This document shows positions 59,804-64,000 of a stretch of DNA of 64,000 nucleotides, piece after piece (position 1 is the first letter of the stretch; the number at the start of each line of letters is the position of its first letter). The notes beneath the pieces were generated by a model. It did no database searches and was not told the origin of the DNA. It worked only from the letters and a program-made list of their open reading frames with translations. Source of the DNA: Corynebacterium glyciniphilum AJ 3170 (lineage in GTDB: Bacteria; Actinomycetota; Actinomycetes; Mycobacteriales; Mycobacteriaceae). Both the position numbers and the translations under genes were made by a program. The stretch is taken from positions 2,232,001-2,296,000 of the forward strand of contig NZ_CP006842.1 in assembly GCF_000626675.1 (NCBI RefSeq), written 5' to 3'.

Positions 59804-60778
59804 TCACCTGTGCAACCGCGTGCGGTATGCGCGCGGTGACTCGCCGTACTCGGAACGGAATGCTTTCGAAACGTGTGAGGCGTCGAAGAGACCATGACGG
59901 GCGCTGATCGCCTGGACCGTCTCACCCCGCAATTGCGGGTCAGCCAGATCAGAATGGATCGCGCTCAACCGCCGGGACCGGATATACGAGGCGACGGTGA
60001 GTTCCTGTTCGGCGAAGTGGGTGTGGAGGCTGCGGACTGAGACATACAGTTCGCGTGCGACGGTACCTGGTGACAGCTCCGGGTCCGCCAAGTTGGCGTC
60101 GATGAAATTCACGGCGCGATGAAAAACAGCAGACGGGGTGGCTTCTCCCGTTGTCGTACTGCCGCCTCGCTGAGCATGATCAGCAAGCACCGTGACCAGG
60201 ACGTCCAGCGACGACCGGATGAGAGACTGGCCGTGTGCCCCGCGCAGCTCATCAAGGTTTCCCGCCAACTGCCGGAACAGCGGGACGGCAACCTTCCCGA
60301 GCCCCTTGTCATGCGAGATCGGGGTGGCCGTCACTGCCTCGATCTCGTCGTCCCTCAGTTGTATGTAGGACCGTGGGAAGAACACCACGAGGCTGCGCTG
60401 CCGTCCCGGGAACTCCAGGCTGTACTCGCGTTCGCCGGTGTAGAGAGCGAGATCACCTGGATGCAGTTCACACGTCCGACCGTCCTGCGTCAGTACACAG
60501 CGTCCCTCCAACTGGAGACTGAGCTTGCACATGGGGGTCCCCCGTCCCTCTCCTCCCGGGGGATGCACCGGCCCTACGGCGGTGACGTCCGGATGACCGA
60601 CGGTATGAGCGTCGGTGAGCATGTCGAAGAGTTCTACATCTCCGAGGTGCAGGTGCCGTGCTTGAGCAGTGAACCCCGGCGACGGGCTGCTCACGCGGAT
60701 CCCACTGAAGTTCCGGGTAATCAAGTCAGTCCACTGCATGAAATCGTGTGATCGGGTTGTCTCCACGCCGGTCGTCAT
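59804..60778 (-). CDS. AraC-family regulator (FeaR/NdhR-like)
   Basis: 324 residues. The N-terminal cupin-like sensor domain has FSGIRVSSPSPGF, PMCKLSLQLEGRCVLTQDGR and the HPGDLALYTGEREYSLEF motif of AraC_binding_2 proteins. The two C-terminal helix-turn-helix units are GTVARELYVSVRSLHTHFAE and AISARHGLFDASHVSKAFRS with GESPRAYRTR. In E. coli the similarly built FeaR activates amine oxidase and phenylacetaldehyde dehydrogenase genes. It lies between the amine oxidase gene (convergent) and the aldehyde dehydrogenase gene (divergent), the same functional partners. Confidence 0.88.
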   Translation of the reverse strand: MTTGVETTRSHDFMQWTDLITRNFSGIRVSSPSPGFTAQARHLHLGDVELFDMLTDAHTVGHPDVTAVGPVHPPGGEGRGTPMCKLSLQLEGRCVLTQDGRTCELHPGDLALYTGEREYSLEFPGRQRSLVVFFPRSYIQLRDDEIEAVTATPISHDKGLGKVAVPLFRQLAGNLDELRGAHGQSLIRSSLDVLVTVLADHAQRGGSTTTGEATPSAVFHRAVNFIDANLADPELSPGTVARELYVSVRSLHTHFAEQELTVASYIRSRRLSAIHSDLADPQLRGETVQAISARHGLFDASHVSKAFRSEYGESPRAYRTRLHR

Positions 60779-60993
60779 CTCTTCCTCCTGCCGCGGGGCG
60801 TCTGCGTCCGGTTACGTCGTTCCGGACACCTTTAAGCCTAAAACGATCGATGCACGCTACAGAACAAAAAGCCTGCACAATAAAGCAATTCCTTACCCTG
60901 CCCACCCGGCAGAATTGACTCCACCACGCGGTTAGCCCGAGAACTACAGTGACCGTGCCGAACAGTTTCGTACCGATCTGAGGAGGATTGGAC
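60779..60993. promoter_or_regulatory. Divergent promoter region, AraC regulator / aldehyde dehydrogenase
   Basis: 215 bp with a marked A+T-rich core at about 60830-60900. AAGCCT occurs twice on the + strand (60834-60839 and 60869-60874), 35 bases apart, which could mark direct AraC-type half sites. AGGAGG at 60981-60986 is the ribosome binding site of the dehydrogenase. Confidence 0.4.
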
Positions 60994-62394
60994 ATGTACA
61001 CAGACCTACTGGACGCCATTGGAGCCGGTTCCACCGATGGGCGGGGGATTCCAGACCCAGCCACCGGTGATGTCATCGGCTATGCGCCCCGCCAATCGGC
61101 TGATGACCTGGATGCGGCCGTCGCCGCCGCTAAAACGGCCCAACCGAGCTGGGATGCCCTGGGGCACGAGGAACGTTCGAGACTTCTGGTAGCTGCGGCC
61201 GCCGTTGTCGAGGAACGAGGCGAGGACCTTGCTCAACTGCTCACACGGGAGTCGGGCAAACCACTCAACGGGCCGAATGCCCGTATGGAGGTGGCGATGT
61301 GCAGCGACTGGCTGCGTGCGACCGCACGTTTCGACATCCCGCAGGATACGCTGGTCGATGACGAAGACGCCCACGCCACGATGTCCTATGAACCGATCGG
61401 TGTTGTCGGGGCGATCGGACCATGGAACTGGCCGCTGATGATCTCCGTATGGCAGTTCGCAGCCGCATTACGTATGGGTAATACTGCGGTGGTGAAACCT
61501 TCGGAATATACTCCTCTCAGCGTTCTGTCGCTGGTACATGTCATCAACGAGGTGCTTCCCGAGGGCGTTCTGCAGGTGGTCTCCGGCGGCCGCGAGGTCG
61601 GAGCACGGCTGAGTGAGCATCCCGACATCGGAAAGATCATGTTCACCGGCTCCATCGCCACCGGTCGCGCGATCGCCGCTGCCAGCGCATCCACCCTCAA
61701 ACGGCTTACTCTGGAACTCGGCGGTAATGATCCGGCAATCATCCTCGACGACTGTGATCCGCGCGCCATCGCCGAAGACCTCTTCTGGGGAGCGTTCATC
61801 AACACCGGGCAGACATGTGCCGCCGTCAAACGTGTCTACGCCGCCGACGCCATCTACGACGAGCTCTGTGCATCACTGGCGGAGATCGCCAGCACGGTTC
61901 CGATGGGCCCCGGAGTCGACGAGAATAATGTCCTCGGGCCTCTGCAGAACCCGGCACAGCATCGAATCGTCTCCGAGCTCGTCGAGGCTGCACGCACCGG
62001 CGGCGCACACATCCTCACCGGTGGGGACCCGACAGACGGGCCCGGGAACTTCTATCCGGCGACCATCGTCACCGACATCTCCCCGGACAATCCGTTGGTC
62101 ACCGAAGAACAGTTCGGCCCCGCGCTTCCGATCGTCCGCGTCAAAGACGTCGATGAGGCTGTCGAACTCGCGAACTCACTTGACGTCGGATTGGGCGCAT
62201 CCGTGTGGTCTGCTGACCGCGAGCGCGCGGTGGAGGTCGCCCGTCGGGTCCGAGCGGGGACGGTCTGGATCAACGGCCACGCGAAACCGGACCCGAGGAT
62301 ACCGTTCGGCGGGATCAAACAGTCCGGTTACGGACTGGAGTTCGGGGCTGAGGGGCTAAAGGCAGTGGCCGTACCGAAGGTGTACAACGGCTGA
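60994..62394 (+). CDS. NAD(P)-dependent aldehyde dehydrogenase
   Basis: 466 residues from ATG 60994, seven bases after AGGAGG (an in-frame TTG two codons earlier is less likely). ALDH motifs: VVGAIGPWNWPLMISVWQFA, NTAVVKPSEYTPLSVLSLV, FTGSIATGRAIAAASAS, the general base in LTLELGGNDPAIIL and the catalytic Cys in FINTGQTCAAVKRVY. The terminal IPFGGIKQSGYGLEFG is conserved. It is of the short succinate-semialdehyde/aminobutyraldehyde type and would oxidise the aldehyde made by the amine oxidase. Confidence 0.92.
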   Translation: MYTDLLDAIGAGSTDGRGIPDPATGDVIGYAPRQSADDLDAAVAAAKTAQPSWDALGHEERSRLLVAAAAVVEERGEDLAQLLTRESGKPLNGPNARMEVAMCSDWLRATARFDIPQDTLVDDEDAHATMSYEPIGVVGAIGPWNWPLMISVWQFAAALRMGNTAVVKPSEYTPLSVLSLVHVINEVLPEGVLQVVSGGREVGARLSEHPDIGKIMFTGSIATGRAIAAASASTLKRLTLELGGNDPAIILDDCDPRAIAEDLFWGAFINTGQTCAAVKRVYAADAIYDELCASLAEIASTVPMGPGVDENNVLGPLQNPAQHRIVSELVEAARTGGAHILTGGDPTDGPGNFYPATIVTDISPDNPLVTEEQFGPALPIVRVKDVDEAVELANSLDVGLGASVWSADRERAVEVARRVRAGTVWINGHAKPDPRIPFGGIKQSGYGLEFGAEGLKAVAVPKVYNG

Positions 62395-62408
62395 CCGTCC
62401 GTCGGTCA
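62392..62408. terminator. Small hairpin between convergent genes
   Basis: TGACCG (62392-62397) and CGGTCA (62403-62408) with a five-base loop, spanning the stop codons of the aldehyde dehydrogenase and the VWA gene. No T-run on either side, so a weak terminator candidate only. Confidence 0.25.
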
Positions 62409-63245
62409 CAGACGGACCTCGGACCGCAGGGTGCCAGAGTTCATCTCCGACAGTCTGACACATGGTCCGTCGAGCTGTTCTGCCAGCGAGTACGCCAGCT
62501 CTCTCCTCACCTTCATCCTGCCCTCACAGTCGATGACGAGGTTTCCTGACAACCCGGCACGCACGATACGTCGGCACGCCGTCGCCAGTCCCGGGGTCCC
62601 GGCGTCGGACGTGTCTTCACCATCCGTCATCACCACCAGTAGTGCCCTACGCCCAGGTTCGCGCCGGTGCTCACGCTCGAGAAGGTCCAGGGCCATCAAC
62701 AGCCCCTCCGCCAGAGGGGTTCGTCCCCCGACAGGCATCTCGTCCAGCCGACGCCGGGCAGTATCCACTGAACTGGTCGGAGGAAGAACCAGTGTCGGGT
62801 TTCCACCGTTGACGGCAATAACCGCGACCTTATCCCGGCGCTGGTAGGCATCGGTCAGCATCGAGGTCACCGCGCCAGTAACCGCGCGGACTCGGGAGCG
62901 GGCGGACATCGACCCTGACGTATCCACGACGAATACGATGAGGTTGGACTCACGTCCCCTGCGCAGCGACCCCCTCAGGTCTTCGGCACGAACAGCGACG
63001 AGACCATCGGTCACGGCTGCGCCTCGGTCAGCGGCAGCCATGACCGTGCCAACCAGGTTCACCCCGTGGCCTCCCTTGACCGGACGAATGTCGGCACCAT
63101 GAGAAGTATGTGCCAGCGAACGGCGCCCGCTAGGCGCATCCTCATGCCCTATACGGTCCAGCCGAAACACCCGCGGATCGAAAGGGTTCGCCGGAACCGG
63201 CGGTACCTGCCTTCCCGGTCGACTGCGGACGTGCCTGTGAAGCAC
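62406..63245 (-). CDS. ChlD-type von Willebrand factor A domain (C-terminal part of chelatase subunit)
   Basis: Up to 279 residues if it begins at GTG 63245; GTG 63170 is another option. The VWA domain has the MIDAS motif [36 protein letters not shown], the Thr in [17 protein letters not shown] and [13 protein letters not shown]. Upstream, [11 protein letters not shown] and [12 protein letters not shown] are features of fused ChlI-ChlD/cobaltochelatase proteins just before the VWA domain. The frame is +1 relative to the AAA+ gene with which it overlaps (63142-63245), so it is either a separate overlapping gene or the second half of a frameshifted one. Confidence 0.75.
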   Translation of the reverse strand: MLHRHVRSRPGRQVPPVPANPFDPRVFRLDRIGHEDAPSGRRSLAHTSHGADIRPVKGGHGVNLVGTVMAAADRGAAVTDGLVAVRAEDLRGSLRRGRESNLIVFVVDTSGSMSARSRVRAVTGAVTSMLTDAYQRRDKVAVIAVNGGNPTLVLPPTSSVDTARRRLDEMPVGGRTPLAEGLLMALDLLEREHRREPGRRALLVVMTDGEDTSDAGTPGLATACRRIVRAGLSGNLVIDCEGRMKVRRELAYSLAEQLDGPCVRLSEMNSGTLRSEVRL

Positions 63246-64000
63246 CCTGCATCGCTTGTTCATCGGACGGTTTTTCACTGTCGACCAGCACCTCAGCCCC
63301 GGTCTCCTCATCAGCGGATTCGCTCGCCGGTCCTCCGGTCTCATTGTCCTCGAAGAACCGTCGTGCCTCCTCGAGGGTTTCGCGTACTTCCCGCTCCTCC
63401 ATGTCCGGAGCCTCGAATGGCTGCCGGCGTCGACGATGCGGCAGAGCAAGCCGAGCTGCCACGTCGATATCGGCATCGAGCACTCGCCGCCGTCCCTCCC
63501 ACGCTGCATGAGCGACGGCGGTGCGGCTGATCACTAGGTCTGCGCGCATTCCGTCGACCTCGATCCTGGAGCACAACCAGGCGATGTGGTTCAGCACCGC
63601 ATCCGGCAGAACAACCTCCCTGACCAGTCGACGTGCCCGGTCAATCCGCTCCGCGATCCGGAGATCGTCTCCCTCCCATTCAGCCACCATAGCGTGAGGG
63701 GCGTCCTCGAACGCGAGACGACGGCGAATGATCTCCACCCTGGTCTCCGGACGCGTCGACGCTGCGACGTCCACGGCCAATCCGAAGCGGTCGAGCAACT
63801 GGGGCCGCAACTCTCCCTCCTCCGGATTCATCGTGCCGACGAGGACGAAACTTGCCGGCGAGCTGTGGGAGATTCCGTCGCGTTCGACTGTGACACGTCC
63901 GGTAGCCGCAGCATCCAGCAGCGCGTCCACGAGGTGATCCGCCAACAGATTCACCTCATCGACATAGAGAACCCCGCCATCAGCCTGTGCCAGCAGCCCT
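63142..64000 (-). CDS. ChlI/ChlD-type AAA+ chelatase ATPase (N-terminus beyond window)
   Basis: Open to the window edge; the visible 285 codons include the Walker B region [20 protein letters not shown], the ChlI insert [20 protein letters not shown], the sensor/arginine-finger region [17 protein letters not shown], and the C-terminal helical lid [20 protein letters not shown] with [13 protein letters not shown]. An acidic linker ([20 protein letters not shown] and following) leads to a TGA at 63142. These ATPases drive Mg or Co insertion with a VWA partner. The VWA domain follows in the +1 frame. Confidence 0.85.
   Translation of the reverse strand, partial: GLLAQADGGVLYVDEVNLLADHLVDALLDAAATGRVTVERDGISHSSPASFVLVGTMNPEEGELRPQLLDRFGLAVDVAASTRPETRVEIIRRRLAFEDAPHAMVAEWEGDDLRIAERIDRARRLVREVVLPDAVLNHIAWLCSRIEVDGMRADLVISRTAVAHAAWEGRRRVLDADIDVAARLALPHRRRRQPFEAPDMEEREVRETLEEARRFFEDNETGGPASESADEETGAEVLVDSEKPSDEQAMQGASQARPQSTGKAGTAGSGEPFRSAGVSAGPYRA
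63178..63189 (-). other. Candidate +1 ribosomal frameshift site GAA CCC TTT CGA
   Basis: In the AAA+ frame the codons are GAA CCC TTT CGA. Phe-tRNA on TTT can re-pair with TTC after a +1 slip, and the next zero-frame codon CGA is rare in high-GC actinobacteria, so decoding may pause. The +1 frame then reads DPRVFRLDR and enters the VWA domain. The third-position G+C is higher in the +1 frame than in the zero frame after this point, consistent with the coding frame changing here. Confidence 0.4.

Noticed and set aside
63246..63509. Upstream extension of the VWA frame to 63509
   Set aside because: This part lies over the conserved AAA+ lid domain in the other frame and its product has no family features, so only the last part near the frame transition is treated as coding.

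Overview
The window is a 64 kb piece of a high-GC actinobacterial chromosome, most likely a Corynebacterium. The best taxonomic evidence is gene content. An esrI/esrSR locus (two PspC-domain proteins facing each other plus a LuxR-type regulator) and a citAB two-component pair divergent from a CitMHS citrate carrier are both organised as in C. glutamicum. Frequent leaderless-looking promoters and short NlpC-type lipoproteins also fit. The species cannot be fixed from sequence alone. No rRNA, tRNA, transposase or phage gene was seen.

Layout. 1-6.2 kb: truncated phoD phosphatase, BASS-type transporter, lipoprotein, DHA2-type MFS exporter, an orphan small protein and yccF. 6.2-10.3 kb: citB-citA divergent from the citrate carrier. 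10.3-13.7 kb: the EsrISR envelope-stress system. 13.7-18.6 kb: housekeeping and unknown genes (SRPBCC protein, nitroreductase, COG3044 ABC-class ATPase, MmcQ-like protein with a helix-hairpin-helix, lipoprotein). 18.6-23.6 kb: M20 peptidase coupled to a solitary MetQ-type lipoprotein, a butanediol-dehydrogenase-type enzyme and a lipase maturation factor. 23.7-23.9 kb: two CRISPR-repeat-like hairpins. 23.9-27.4 kb: a peptidoglycan amidase whose signal peptide is split by a seven-G run, then an oxidoreductase and a GntP permease. 27.5-33.3 kb: PucR regulator divergent from pxpA-biotin carrier-biotin carboxylase-pxpB-pxpC. 33.3-40.2 kb: an aconitase paralogue, a divergent GntR regulator and the tctCBA tricarboxylate transporter. 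40.2-42.6 kb: mmuM/mmuP driven from one mirror-symmetric promoter. 43.5-54 kb: N-carbamoyl amino acid hydrolase, DUF3311 protein, SSS transporter, amidase, omega-aminotransferase and MmsA, with two more PucR-type regulators. 54-62.4 kb: amine catabolism (GltS-like carrier, alcohol dehydrogenase, APC permease, FAD amine oxidase, AraC regulator, aldehyde dehydrogenase). 62.4-64 kb: a ChlI/ChlD-type chelatase gene split over two reading frames.

How the genes work together. Most of the window is an accessory catabolic region with local regulators. Tricarboxylates are served twice (CitAB/CitH and TctCBA) with an aconitase next to the second system. The 43-53 kb block could convert N-carbamoyl-beta-alanine or a relative to beta-alanine, malonate semialdehyde and acetyl-CoA. 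The 55-62 kb block could oxidise an amine to aldehyde and then to acid.

Points most worth a second look: the +1 frame transition in the chelatase gene, which could yield a small and a medium subunit from one gene; the five-gene pxp/biotin operon as an unassigned split carboxylase; the homopolymer break in the amidase signal peptide; the symmetric leaderless promoter of mmuM/mmuP; and the CRISPR-like hairpin pair.
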